Source: Candidatus Finniella inopinata (GTDB taxonomy: Bacteria; Pseudomonadota; Alphaproteobacteria; Paracaedibacterales; CAITNM01). Taken from it: DNA of 42,486 nucleotides. A program made the translations under genes and the position numbers. The notes below the pieces were generated by a model that saw nothing but the letters and a program-made list of their open reading frames with translations, searched no databases and was not told the DNA's origin. Below are positions 18,808 through 27,323 of this stretch, piece by piece. The stretch's first letter is position 1. Each line of letters starts with the position of its first letter. The stretch is from assembly GCA_945860985.1 (NCBI GenBank), contig CAMASM010000003.1, positions 1 through 42,486 of the forward strand, read 5' to 3'.

Positions 18808-18846
18808 AAAAATTACCAAGTAGATTGGTGCCTACTTGGTAATTTT
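18808..18846. terminator. Bidirectional intrinsic terminator
   Basis: AAAAATTACCAAGTAG ... CTACTTGGTAATTTTT perfect inverted repeat downstream of the 18857-19612 gene. Confidence 0.8.
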
Positions 18847-18856
18847 TAGCTGTTGG

Positions 18857-19612
18857 TTATTTTTTTTTACCTTTTCTTAAGCTTGGGAAACAACCGCAGC
18901 ATTCCCCATCTTCAATTGCTTGTAGCAATTTTGATACGGCAGCTGATGCGGCGTCTGATGCTTTAGAAAGTCCAAGGTATGAAACATTTACCAGCTTAGC
19001 AATTGTTGGTGTAAATGTTTTTGCTACAGAAATAATTTCAGACTGATGATCTTTTGCTAAGCTTCCAACAGAAGATAAAGAAGCTGGCAAAGCCTTGAAT
19101 AGTTCGCCTAAAAGTAATGGTAAATCTTTATCCATAGTTTCTTTCACAAAAGCCTCACAATTTTTAAGGTCAGCTAGGGCGCTTAATTCTCTTTCGGTTG
19201 TGTCTATGGTATTAATTATCTTTCCAAAAGCTGTATATACTGCGTTTTTATCATCGAAAAAATTTGCAAGTTTTGGAAAATCACCAGGGCTTTGGCGCAC
19301 CCATGCAGCAAGTGATTCGCACATTAGGTATGAAAAATCAGCCCAATATAATTTTTTGTGGCTGTCTCCGCCAATTATACCACCACTAGACAGTAGGTAT
19401 CCGGTAATTTTAAATACGGAACTTTGAGTGCCATCTCTTGAGAAATCTAAAACACACTGTTGCATTGGCATTCTAGCAGCAGGAGTTCTAGCAGCGTCTA
19501 AGATATCATCTACTATTCTTAATTCGACTACTTCATGTGCTGCTGCTGATAGTGCTGCTATACTTAAGCTAAATAATATTAGTGTGTATGTTTTAGTAAA
19601 AAAATTCTTCAT
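18857..19612 (-). CDS. Exported hypothetical protein with Cys-rich basic C-terminus
   Basis: Signal peptide MKNFFTKTYTLILFSLSIAALSAAAHEV; C-terminus GECCGCFPSLRKGKKK; start moved to MKNF. Confidence 0.7.
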   Translation of the reverse strand: MKNFFTKTYTLILFSLSIAALSAAAHEVVELRIVDDILDAARTPAARMPMQQCVLDFSRDGTQSSVFKITGYLLSSGGIIGGDSHKKLYWADFSYLMCESLAAWVRQSPGDFPKLANFFDDKNAVYTAFGKIINTIDTTERELSALADLKNCEAFVKETMDKDLPLLLGELFKALPASLSSVGSLAKDHQSEIISVAKTFTPTIAKLVNVSYLGLSKASDAASAAVSKLLQAIEDGECCGCFPSLRKGKKK

Positions 19613-19682
19613 AACGTTTCTCCACATTTTAAAAGTTAAAACAAAACCAGTTGGTTTCAATGTTTATTCTCAGTTAAAAATA

Positions 19683-19697
19683 TTAAAATATTGTTAA
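19683..19697 (-). promoter_or_regulatory. CtrA-type box TTAA-N7-TTAA
   Basis: Sense strand TTAACAATATTTTAA, 71 nt upstream of the MKNF start at 19612. Confidence 0.55.
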
Positions 19698-19761
19698 CCA
19701 GAGATATTTATATGGTCCTATTGATTTTTTTATTTCACTTATGGTTTGAAATAGCTTATAT

Positions 19762-19790
19762 AATCCCGCCAAGTGACGGGATTCGTTTTT
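19762..19790. terminator. Terminator-like hairpin downstream of the 19794-20204 gene
   Basis: AATCCCG...CGGGATT with a T-run on the plus strand side. Confidence 0.5.
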
Positions 19791-19793
19791 CCT

Positions 19794-20204
19794 TTATTTG
19801 TGGCGTGTTTGACAATGGCATTTTGCTGTGTATCCAGATTCTAATTCCTCTATGAAGTTGGTCATATCTTTGCTTCGTGCTATGTGAACCTTCTTTATTA
19901 GTTCTATAGCGGCCTTAATTTGTTTACTTGTAGAACCAAACGGTGTGCAGGATTCTTCTTTTTTTGTTCTAACAATGGGATTGCCTTCACATATTGCTAT
20001 TTCCGTTACGCCTTCTTTGCTAATGAAATATGCTCGTTCTTTTGCAATTAAAATTTTCCAGGCGTTGCATTTAAATTTAGTGGTGCTTCTTACAACACAG
20101 TGGGTGTCATATTCATCATCACAATCAGAAGAAGGATATATAACGGTTGTGGCTAAGCAAAAAGCCAGCAAAAATATATAATTTTTAATGTTAAAGTTTT
20201 TCAT
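19794..20204 (-). CDS. Small exported Cys-containing protein, family A
   Basis: Signal peptide MKNFNIKNYIFLLAFCLATTVIYPSS; paralogous to 21721-22197; GGAGAA SD before the MKNF start. Confidence 0.72.
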   Translation of the reverse strand: MKNFNIKNYIFLLAFCLATTVIYPSSDCDDEYDTHCVVRSTTKFKCNAWKILIAKERAYFISKEGVTEIAICEGNPIVRTKKEESCTPFGSTSKQIKAAIELIKKVHIARSKDMTNFIEELESGYTAKCHCQTRHK

Positions 20205-20274
20205 AAAGTTCTCCATATCATATGTTGGCAAAATAAAATTAATAAGGTATAATTATTATTTTTGCTTAAATACA

Positions 20275-20289
20275 TTAAAATATGGTTAA
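20275..20289 (-). promoter_or_regulatory. CtrA-type box TTAA-N7-TTAA
   Basis: Sense TTAACCATATTTTAA, 71 nt upstream of the start at 20204; contains the 8-mer TTAACCAT. Confidence 0.6.
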
Positions 20290-20384
20290 TCTAAAATATA
20301 TATACTAAGATTGACTATGTTTATACTTAGTAAAATTTTAGTAAGGGTGTGATACTATTTCCCGAAAATACCATTAAGCAAAAT

Positions 20385-20475
20385 GGATTCCCGCCGGAGT
20401 TTATCCTCGACCCGATCGGGGACGGGAATGACATAATTACCGCTGTTTTTGTCATTCCCGTGAAAACGGGAATCC
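20385..20475. repeat. REP-like palindromic repeat pair (GGATTCCCGCC.../TCATTCCCGTGAAAACGGGAATCC)
   Basis: Inverted arms GGATTCCCG / GGGAATGAC and GTCATTCCCGTGAAAACGGGAATCC. Confidence 0.75.
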
Positions 20476-20518
20476 ACAATGAAAAATCGGGAAAGGGTAT
20501 AATTTTGTATTTGTGTAG

Positions 20519-20917
20519 TTAACAACAGCAAAGTCTTTTTAAGCAATTTCTCAAACATTGTGGTATGCACCATAAAAGGCAACATTCTGGTTGAGGGTCA
20601 GTAGTTTCTGCATGCTTAATCAATGTACTGCTTGCAGTAGGAACGTGAGTGGGTGGAAAAGTGTCGTATGTTTGCCCGGAAGCCATTAGTCCTCTTATTG
20701 TTACTTGTTTTATTATTTGCTGCATTAAGCCTACGCTTATGGCTTTGTCACTACTTATTGTGAATCCTCCTCCTTCGTGAAATTCAATCTTAAAATCTTT
20801 GTTTATTACCGTTTCTATTATTGCATGTCTGCGTGATTCCATGTCATCTTCTGATGTGTACAGGGATGTAAGGCTAAAACAAATAAACAGTGGTATAAAT
20901 AGGTGATAACTAGTCAT
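20519..20917 (-). CDS. Small exported protein with very Cys-rich C-terminus
   Basis: Hydrophobic N-terminus MTSYHLFIPLFICFSLTSLYTSEDD; ends ECCLLWCIPQCLRNCLKRLCCC*. Confidence 0.6.
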   Translation of the reverse strand: MTSYHLFIPLFICFSLTSLYTSEDDMESRRHAIIETVINKDFKIEFHEGGGFTISSDKAISVGLMQQIIKQVTIRGLMASGQTYDTFPPTHVPTASSTLIKHAETTDPQPECCLLWCIPQCLRNCLKRLCCC

Positions 20918-21168
20918 AGATGCTCCAAATACTTGACGAAGTGGTGGAATTTTGATGTTGTTATTTTCAAATTTGACAACAAATTTTGATTTATATCTTT
21001 TAAGATATTGCAGAATTATTTGTAATTGTCGATGGTTTTTGTAACCTGGGGAGCTAATTTTTTAAACTTATATTCTTTATAAACAAATCAATAAACTTAG
21101 CGTATGAAAAATAAACCACAGACTTCCTGTCATAGTTTATGTTATTTGTAATAGAGTTAATGAATAAT

Positions 21169-21615
21169 TTACTCAAATAGCCATTTTAAAGGCCGTGGTA
21201 TTAAACTAGAAAACCAGCATTTCTTTTTTTTGTGAGGGCTAAGCTTACAATTGCTTGTGCTATCGTCACTATCACTATCATCACACTCGGAGTCGCTTGA
21301 CAGTATGTCGTCTGATCTTCTGTAGCGTTCAATTTCACGTAAGGCCACTTCGTCCATGAGTTTTATGGTGCTAAGTAATTTAATTGTTAACCCTTCGCAT
21401 AGTTCTTGGTAACAAGTTATTTTAGTGGTTATCTTATGTGGGCCGAGATATTCCCTGATAACTTCAAATTTATCGCAATCTTCGTCATTTGTTATGCGCA
21501 TTTGCAAGAATTTACTACATGCTTCATCATTTTCAAAAGGTGTTTCGCACCCATACACGCATGAAAAACTCAAACAAACAAGTAATATAAATGAATGGAA
21601 AATAGTTTTTTTCAT
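21169..21615 (-). CDS. Small exported protein with acidic Ser/Asp tract
   Basis: Signal peptide MKKTIFHSFILLVCLSFSCVYGCET; SSDSECDDSDSDDSTSN tract; AAGGAG SD. Confidence 0.65.
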   Translation of the reverse strand: MKKTIFHSFILLVCLSFSCVYGCETPFENDEACSKFLQMRITNDEDCDKFEVIREYLGPHKITTKITCYQELCEGLTIKLLSTIKLMDEVALREIERYRRSDDILSSDSECDDSDSDDSTSNCKLSPHKKKKCWFSSLIPRPLKWLFE

Positions 21616-21676
21616 AAATGCTCCTTATTTAATTATTAAAAAAAATAAAAACTAGAACTTATTTTCTGGTTTCAAG

Positions 21677-21710
21677 AAGATCCCACCATTTGGCGGGATC
21701 TTTTGTTTTT
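21677..21710. terminator. Terminator-like hairpin downstream of the 21721-22197 gene
   Basis: AAGATCCCACCA TT TGGCGGGATCTT followed by TTGTTTTT; similar to the hairpin at 19762. Confidence 0.5.
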
Positions 21711-21720
21711 GACTGGTTTA

Positions 21721-22197
21721 TTAGTCGCAGTCTCTTCTAGGTTTTGTAGGACATGGGCACTTTTCATATTCTGAAATTAGTTGCTCAAAGTAACATTTGG
21801 TGAATCTACTATTTGCAGCACATAGAACTTTTAGTAGATGTATTGCTTGAACTGTTTCTTTTTGTGTTTGTTTGGTAATACATCCATGTGAATCAATTGT
21901 TACTGTTCCGCAATGGCCTAATTTTACACTTAATAGACCACTTATATAAGATCCGCTACAGTCGCTATTTAACACTGCTGTCCATTTACAAGTATTTGGT
22001 GCTACGTATTCTGGTTCCTCAATACATGGTAGAGGCTTCACTACTGGCTTAGTAGGTGGCTTAGAAGGCCTGCCACATGATAACATATCATCTGTCATGT
22101 CGCCGCCGCCTTGGTAGCGTCCTGATGAGTAAGCAGCAGTTGTGCCAAGACAAACAGCTAATAATAGTACGATATTTTTAATTCTAAAGTTTTTCAT
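21721..22197 (-). CDS. Small exported Cys-containing protein, family A
   Basis: Signal peptide MKNFRIKNIVLLLAVCLGTTAAYSSG; C-terminus aligns with 19794-20204 (AIHLLKVLCAANSRFTKCYFEQLISEYEKCPC). Confidence 0.72.
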   Translation of the reverse strand: MKNFRIKNIVLLLAVCLGTTAAYSSGRYQGGGDMTDDMLSCGRPSKPPTKPVVKPLPCIEEPEYVAPNTCKWTAVLNSDCSGSYISGLLSVKLGHCGTVTIDSHGCITKQTQKETVQAIHLLKVLCAANSRFTKCYFEQLISEYEKCPCPTKPRRDCD

Positions 22198-22264
22198 TTT
22201 ATTCTCCATATAAATTAAGTTAATAAAGATCGTCTGATCCAATTGTTATTATGGAGATAAATTA

Positions 22265-22279
22265 TTAAATTTCTCTTAA
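22265..22279 (-). promoter_or_regulatory. CtrA-type box TTAA-N7-TTAA
   Basis: Sense TTAAGAGAAATTTAA, 68 nt upstream of the start at 22197. Confidence 0.45.
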
Positions 22280-22427
22280 CAAAATAAAAAAAAATACTTT
22301 GTGTCTATTTTTTTTTACAATGATAATTTAAAAAATAAAGTATATGTAAATATAGTCCATTATTTTTACGTGTCATTAAACATGCCATACGTTTTGTGGC
22401 ATTTGCATGTGGCATAAAAATTATAAA

Positions 22428-22892
22428 TCTAACGCAATGTGCAGGTTTTAATTTAATCTCCACAACGATAGCCGACGTCCCGCAGCCCAGACCATACCTT
22501 TATACACATCTTTTTTCCTCCATTTGATTCAAAGCTGTTATGTTTAGGCATACCCAACCCGTCATCATGAGGAGCCCTTTAACATGGCGTAAAGCTTGAG
22601 TTTTGTAAGACGTCTTTGTGAGCTCCGCAGGAGCGTAACAATCCAGTGATTTGCATCAATATTGAATTTATAGGACTGGATCGCGACGCTACGCTCGCGA
22701 TGACGAGATCAGGTCATTACGTTCAAGTCCACCCTTGGGTGGTGGGTTACTCATGATGACGTAGAGTTATAGATTTTTCCATATATAATCTCGAAGATAT
22801 GTATAAAGGTATGGTCTGGTCCGCGGGACGTAGAAATACACTAAGCATGGTAAATCAAATGTTTTTTAAAAAAACTTGTACACTGCGTAATC
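22428..22892. mobile_element. MITE-like element (long form) with degraded terminal inverted repeats and nested IR insert
   Basis: Outer modules match the inverted copy at 41166-41410; outer ends TAACGC.../...GCGTAA; internal 25-bp IR at 22487-22511 / 22795-22819. Confidence 0.7.
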
Positions 22893-22931
22893 TATTACAG
22901 AACCACGAGACATGCTTCCATGGAGTTTTCT

Positions 22932-23213
22932 TTATGTTTTATCATTAGCTAAAATGTTTTGACTTAGGCACCAGCGCCTAAAAAATTTTCTTCCAGCATG
23001 ATTGTATGTGTTAAGGTTGTATTTTTTTATATTTGTTTCATGTTCTGAGCAATCACATGTTTTGGATGCTTTAATTGGAGGAGGACGCATTTTGGTGTAT
23101 TTTGGGGCAGTTTCGGGTGCTAAAAAATTTTCGTCGTTCTGTTGAGCGGGGTATAAATTTGTGCAAAGGCAAATAGCTAATAATGCACAATTTTTTGTGA
23201 TAAAACTTATCAT
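22932..23213 (-). CDS. Very small exported hypothetical protein
   Basis: MISFITKNCALLAICLCTNLYPAQQ signal-peptide-like N-terminus, GGAGAAG SD; resembles the family A leader. Confidence 0.5.
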   Translation of the reverse strand: MISFITKNCALLAICLCTNLYPAQQNDENFLAPETAPKYTKMRPPPIKASKTCDCSEHETNIKKYNLNTYNHAGRKFFRRWCLSQNILANDKT

Positions 23214-23273
23214 TTACTTCTCCATAGCGAGATAAAAAGTATTTTTCTACTTACTAATCATGGAATAAAGGCA

Positions 23274-23288
23274 TTAATATTATGTTAA
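23274..23288 (-). promoter_or_regulatory. CtrA-type box TTAA-N7-TTAA
   Basis: Sense TTAACATAATATTAA, 61 nt upstream of the start at 23213. Confidence 0.5.
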
Positions 23289-23365
23289 TTTGCAATAAAA
23301 ATTTGAGTGTGATTTGCGAAATTTAAGTCTTTATATGAGCTTGGCTATTAAAATCAAAACGACTA

Positions 23366-24568
23366 TTACCTTAATTGGGCTATGGCTTTTTTTATTCTGC
23401 TGCAAGCTTTTTCTAAATTGCTCATGCTGGTGGCATATGAGATGCGAAAATATGGAGATAAGCCAAATCCATCTCCGCTTACTGTGGCAACATGGTGATT
23501 TTCTAGTAAATGGGTACAAAAATCGTTATCTGTTTGTAAAATTTTTCCGTCAATAGTGGTTTTTCCAATTATTCCCTTACACCCAATGTACAAGTAAAAA
23601 GCGCCGTTGGGTTTGATTAATTGCAGTTCTTTTATGTCAGTTAATTCATTTAATACAAAATCACGACGTTTGCAAAAACTTGCGCGCCATTCCTTTAAAA
23701 AATCATGGGGACCATTAATAGCAGCAACCGCTGCTGCCTGGGATATTGATGATGGATTTGAAGTGCTCTGTGATTGTAAGTTAGTCATAGCGTTAATAAG
23801 GTGGCTAGGGCCTGCTCCATAGCCGATTCTCCAACCGGTCATGGAATAGGCTTTTGAAACTCCATTAACTACTAGAGTACGCTCTACCAAATCAGGAGCA
23901 ACATTTAAGATGTTAGTAAATTTTGTATCATCGTAAACAAGGTATTCGTATATATCATCGGTTAAAATAGTAATATGGGGATTAGAGCGTAATACTTCAG
24001 CTAGGCTTAACAGTTCATCTGCATTATAAACACAACCAGTTGGGTTTGATGGGGAATTTAGAATAAGCCATTTGGTTTTTGGCGTTATTGCTTTATCTAG
24101 TTGCTCTGCTTGTATTTTGAAATTATTTTCGATAGAGCAATGAATAAAAACAGGTATGCCTTCGAATAGAGACACTATGTCAGGATAGGAAACCCAATAT
24201 GGAGCCGGAATGATTACTTCATCACCTTTGTTTAAAGTTGCCATTAGCGCATTGAAGATAACTTGCTTTCCACCTGTGCTGGCTATAATTTGTTCATGAC
24301 TGTAGGTCAGTCCATTATCTTTTTTTAGTTTTTGCGCTATTGCTGCTTTTAAATCCGCCGTTCCACCTATTGCAGTGTATTTGGTTTGTCCTTTGGCCAT
24401 GGCTTCTATGGCTGCTTCTTTAATCCATTGAGGGGTATCATAATCTGGTTCTCCTGCGCTTAGGCTAATTACATCCTTTCCCTCTGCCCTCATAGCAGCA
24501 GCTTTTGCAACCATTGCGAAAGTAGGGGAGGGTTTTATTGAATTCATTCGCTGTGCTAGGCTGACCAT
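23366..24568 (-). CDS. aatA: Class I aminotransferase, aspartate aminotransferase type
   Basis: ISLSAGEPDYDTPQWIKEAA, LNSPSNPTGCVY, VNGVSKAYSMTGWRIGYGAGP PLP-Lys motif. Confidence 0.92.
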   Translation of the reverse strand: MVSLAQRMNSIKPSPTFAMVAKAAAMRAEGKDVISLSAGEPDYDTPQWIKEAAIEAMAKGQTKYTAIGGTADLKAAIAQKLKKDNGLTYSHEQIIASTGGKQVIFNALMATLNKGDEVIIPAPYWVSYPDIVSLFEGIPVFIHCSIENNFKIQAEQLDKAITPKTKWLILNSPSNPTGCVYNADELLSLAEVLRSNPHITILTDDIYEYLVYDDTKFTNILNVAPDLVERTLVVNGVSKAYSMTGWRIGYGAGPSHLINAMTNLQSQSTSNPSSISQAAAVAAINGPHDFLKEWRASFCKRRDFVLNELTDIKELQLIKPNGAFYLYIGCKGIIGKTTIDGKILQTDNDFCTHLLENHHVATVSGDGFGLSPYFRISYATSMSNLEKACSRIKKAIAQLR

Positions 24569-24636
24569 ATGTTTAAAAATTTATTGATTTCGGCCAAATG
24601 TAGCCAATTTTTAATAATAAATCTAGCAAGGGTATT

Positions 24637-25530
24637 ATGGTAGCAACAGTTTTATTTACCGGTGGTAATGGCTTTATTGGTTCAAACTTAGCGAGTTTTT
24701 TGTTTAATCGTGGGTATGAAATTATTTTTTATACCCAAAATTCAAAATTGGTACCGCGTGATTATCGCGTAATTACAAATTTACAAGAGATTGAAAAATT
24801 ACCCATGTTGGATGCGGTGATTAATCTTGCTGGTGCACCAATAATGAAGAGGTGGAATAAAGAATACCAACAGACTTTATATGATAGTAGGATTACAACC
24901 ACCCTTGATTTGATCTCAAGTCTGCGTAAATTTCAACGTATACCTAAAGCTTTTATTAGCGGATCTTCAGTTGGTTATTATTGGGGGCAACAGCTTAAGT
25001 GCTATGAAGATACTCCTGTTCCAGAGGATGAAAATTTTTGTAATCGCTTGTGTGCGGCTTGGGAAGATTCTGCAAAATCTTTACTTGGAGATGACACAAG
25101 GCTTTGCTTTGCAAGGCTTGGTGTGGTGCTTGGCCCCAAAGGTGGAATATTAAAACGTATTGAAAATCAGTTTCGTCTGGGGTTGGGTACGATTTTTGGC
25201 CAAGGTACTCAGGTTATGTCGTGGGTGCACATGGAAGATTGTATTAATGCATTTTGGCATATATTGCAAAATCAAGAACTTAGTGGGCCTTTTAATATTG
25301 TTGCTCCTAAAACGTGTACTAATGCTGAATTTTCTAATTTATTAGCAATGCAGTTTGGTAAGAAATCACCCAAATATTTGCCTGATTGGTTAGTGTCGAT
25401 TATTTTTGGGCAAATGGGAAAAGAAATGCTGCTAAAAGGAGTTTGTGCAGTGCCGAATAGGTTGCAACAAAGCGGATTTTTCTTTAAATATTCTGATATT
25501 AATAGCGCATTGCAAAGTTTTTATTCGTGA
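24637..25530 (+). CDS. TIGR01777-family (YfcH-like) sugar nucleotide epimerase
   Basis: FTGGNGFIGSNLASFLFNRGYE, INLAGAPIMKRWNKEY, FARLGVVLGPKGGILKR, SWVHMEDCINAFWHIL. Confidence 0.9.
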   Translation: MVATVLFTGGNGFIGSNLASFLFNRGYEIIFYTQNSKLVPRDYRVITNLQEIEKLPMLDAVINLAGAPIMKRWNKEYQQTLYDSRITTTLDLISSLRKFQRIPKAFISGSSVGYYWGQQLKCYEDTPVPEDENFCNRLCAAWEDSAKSLLGDDTRLCFARLGVVLGPKGGILKRIENQFRLGLGTIFGQGTQVMSWVHMEDCINAFWHILQNQELSGPFNIVAPKTCTNAEFSNLLAMQFGKKSPKYLPDWLVSIIFGQMGKEMLLKGVCAVPNRLQQSGFFFKYSDINSALQSFYS

Positions 25531-25539
25531 AATTTTTTT

Positions 25540-26016
25540 ATGACTAAAAAACTTACTCCGCAAGACCAAGAATTGTGGGCAAGTTTTACCAAGGATGTTC
25601 ATCGTACAAAATGTGATAAGGTAATCCCTGAGGAATCAGGGTTTGTTAAAGCTTCTGAAAAGCTTCAATTACCGGTTCCTCATGTGAAGATAACTCAAAA
25701 AGTTGTGGTATTGCATGCAAATGAACTTAGGAACGTTAGAATTGAAGGCCGTATAGATTTACACGGGTTTACTCAAGTTTTAGGTGAGCAGGCCTTAAGA
25801 GATTTTTTAAAAAACTCCATATATAAAGATTGGCGTTGGGTAATTGTTATTACTGGAAAAGGTTCCCCAGGTAACCCCAGTATTTTGCGGGAACAAGTTC
25901 CAAAGTGGTTGCAAAGTATGCCTGAATTAGTTACGGGTTACGCATTTGCTGCGCCAAATGATGGTGGTGCTGGGGCATTTTATGTAAAAATTCGTAGGAA
26001 ACTTCGATTTAAATAA
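25540..26016 (+). CDS. Smr-domain protein
   Basis: IDLHGFTQVLGEQALRDFL ... WVIVITGKGSPGNPSILREQVPKWL. Confidence 0.88.
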   Translation: MTKKLTPQDQELWASFTKDVHRTKCDKVIPEESGFVKASEKLQLPVPHVKITQKVVVLHANELRNVRIEGRIDLHGFTQVLGEQALRDFLKNSIYKDWRWVIVITGKGSPGNPSILREQVPKWLQSMPELVTGYAFAAPNDGGAGAFYVKIRRKLRFK

Positions 26017-26189
26017 GTAAAAATAAGTCTCGATAATTTAAAATTATTCTTAAATTTTTTATCTTTGCTTTAGTGTAGTTACAATTTTGCACTGAATTAC
26101 CACACAGGCGAGTAAAAACTGAATATATTTAAAGATTAGTTAAAAAACCCTCTTTTATTTCTCCCTAATATAACGTAACACTATATATA

Positions 26190-27323
26190 GTGCCAGATAT
26201 TTATATGCGGGAGTCATTAGCTTTGTTCACTTGGGTCTTAGAATATTTTTTGCCATTCATTGTTTTATTATCTGTAATTGTTTTTGCGCACGAATGGGGG
26301 CATTTTTGGTTTGCAAGAAGAAACAAAGTTAAAGTTGAAACTTTTGCTATTGGTTTTGGTCCAGAATTATTTGGTTTTACTGACAGGTTTGGTACTAGGT
26401 GGTCGTTTAATATAGTTCCTTTGGGCGGATACGTTAAAATGCTTGGCGATGCCGATGCTACTAGCGCTACTGCTGATGCTGGCATTATTAGCCAACTAAC
26501 CGACGAAGAACGTAATCAAACTCTGCATTCCAAGACTCCATGGCAGCGCATTCAAGTTGCTTTTGGTGGCCCATTGGCTAATTTCATATTTGCAATTTTA
26601 GCAATGATTATTTTATTTGCGGTTTATGGTAAGCCAATTACACCACCAGTTGTTGGGTTTGTGGAACCTACAGGAATTGGTGCAAAACACGGTTTAATGG
26701 CAAATGATCGTATTGTTAGGGTGAATGACGAAGCTATCTATGAATTTGGGGAAGTTTTGCCATTTATTCGTAGTGGTAAGCACAGTGAACTTGTTGTTAA
26801 GGTTGAGCGTGATGGCAAACAGGTTGACTTAAAAATTCCACTTACTGAGAAAGTCTTGGGAATTAAGCCTAGCCTTGCGATGGAATTTAAAAAAATCTCA
26901 CTTTCTAGCGTTGTGCCAGAGTCCTTTTCAACCTTTTGGTTTATGAGCAAATCAATTGTCGTAGGTCTTGGTGAGCTAATCACTGGTCAACGTCAAGGCA
27001 AAGAGCTGGGTGGTATGCTTGCAATTGGTGATATGGCATCCCAAAGTGTAAAAATTGGTGTGGGAGCCATGTTGTGGTTTATGATCATTATGTCAATAAA
27101 TTTAGGCGTGCTGAATCTATTCCCAATTCCAGTACTAGATGGCGGGCAAATTTTAATGACAGCAATCGAATGGGTAATCCGTCGTCCGATTCCTGAAATG
27201 GTTCAAAAGATTGTTTTTGGTACTGGGTTTGCAATGGTTATCAGTTTAATGATTTATTCCACATGGAATGATTTAATGCGTTTTAAAATATTTCAAATGA
27301 TTCGAGGATGGTTACCTTTATGA
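26190..27323 (+). CDS. rseP: Site-2 intramembrane zinc metalloprotease RseP
   Basis: FAHEWGHFWFARRNKVKVETFAIGFGPELF, PDZ region, NLFPIPVLDGGQI. Confidence 0.95.
   Translation: MPDIYMRESLALFTWVLEYFLPFIVLLSVIVFAHEWGHFWFARRNKVKVETFAIGFGPELFGFTDRFGTRWSFNIVPLGGYVKMLGDADATSATADAGIISQLTDEERNQTLHSKTPWQRIQVAFGGPLANFIFAILAMIILFAVYGKPITPPVVGFVEPTGIGAKHGLMANDRIVRVNDEAIYEFGEVLPFIRSGKHSELVVKVERDGKQVDLKIPLTEKVLGIKPSLAMEFKKISLSSVVPESFSTFWFMSKSIVVGLGELITGQRQGKELGGMLAIGDMASQSVKIGVGAMLWFMIIMSINLGVLNLFPIPVLDGGQILMTAIEWVIRRPIPEMVQKIVFGTGFAMVISLMIYSTWNDLMRFKIFQMIRGWLPL

Noticed and set aside
20355-20585. ORF 20355..20585 (-) containing VDSRFHGNDK...VIPVPDRVEDKLRRESI
   Set aside because: Translation of a REP-like palindromic repeat; no SD or family signal
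22428-22892. CRISPR-like spaced repeats in the 22.4-22.9 kb region
   Set aside because: Repeats are inverted and palindromic, with no regular direct repeat/spacer periodicity and no cas genes
23314-23556. ORFs 23314..23556 (+) and 23331..23519 (-)
   Set aside because: Overlap the aatA 3' end in other frames; no SD or family signal
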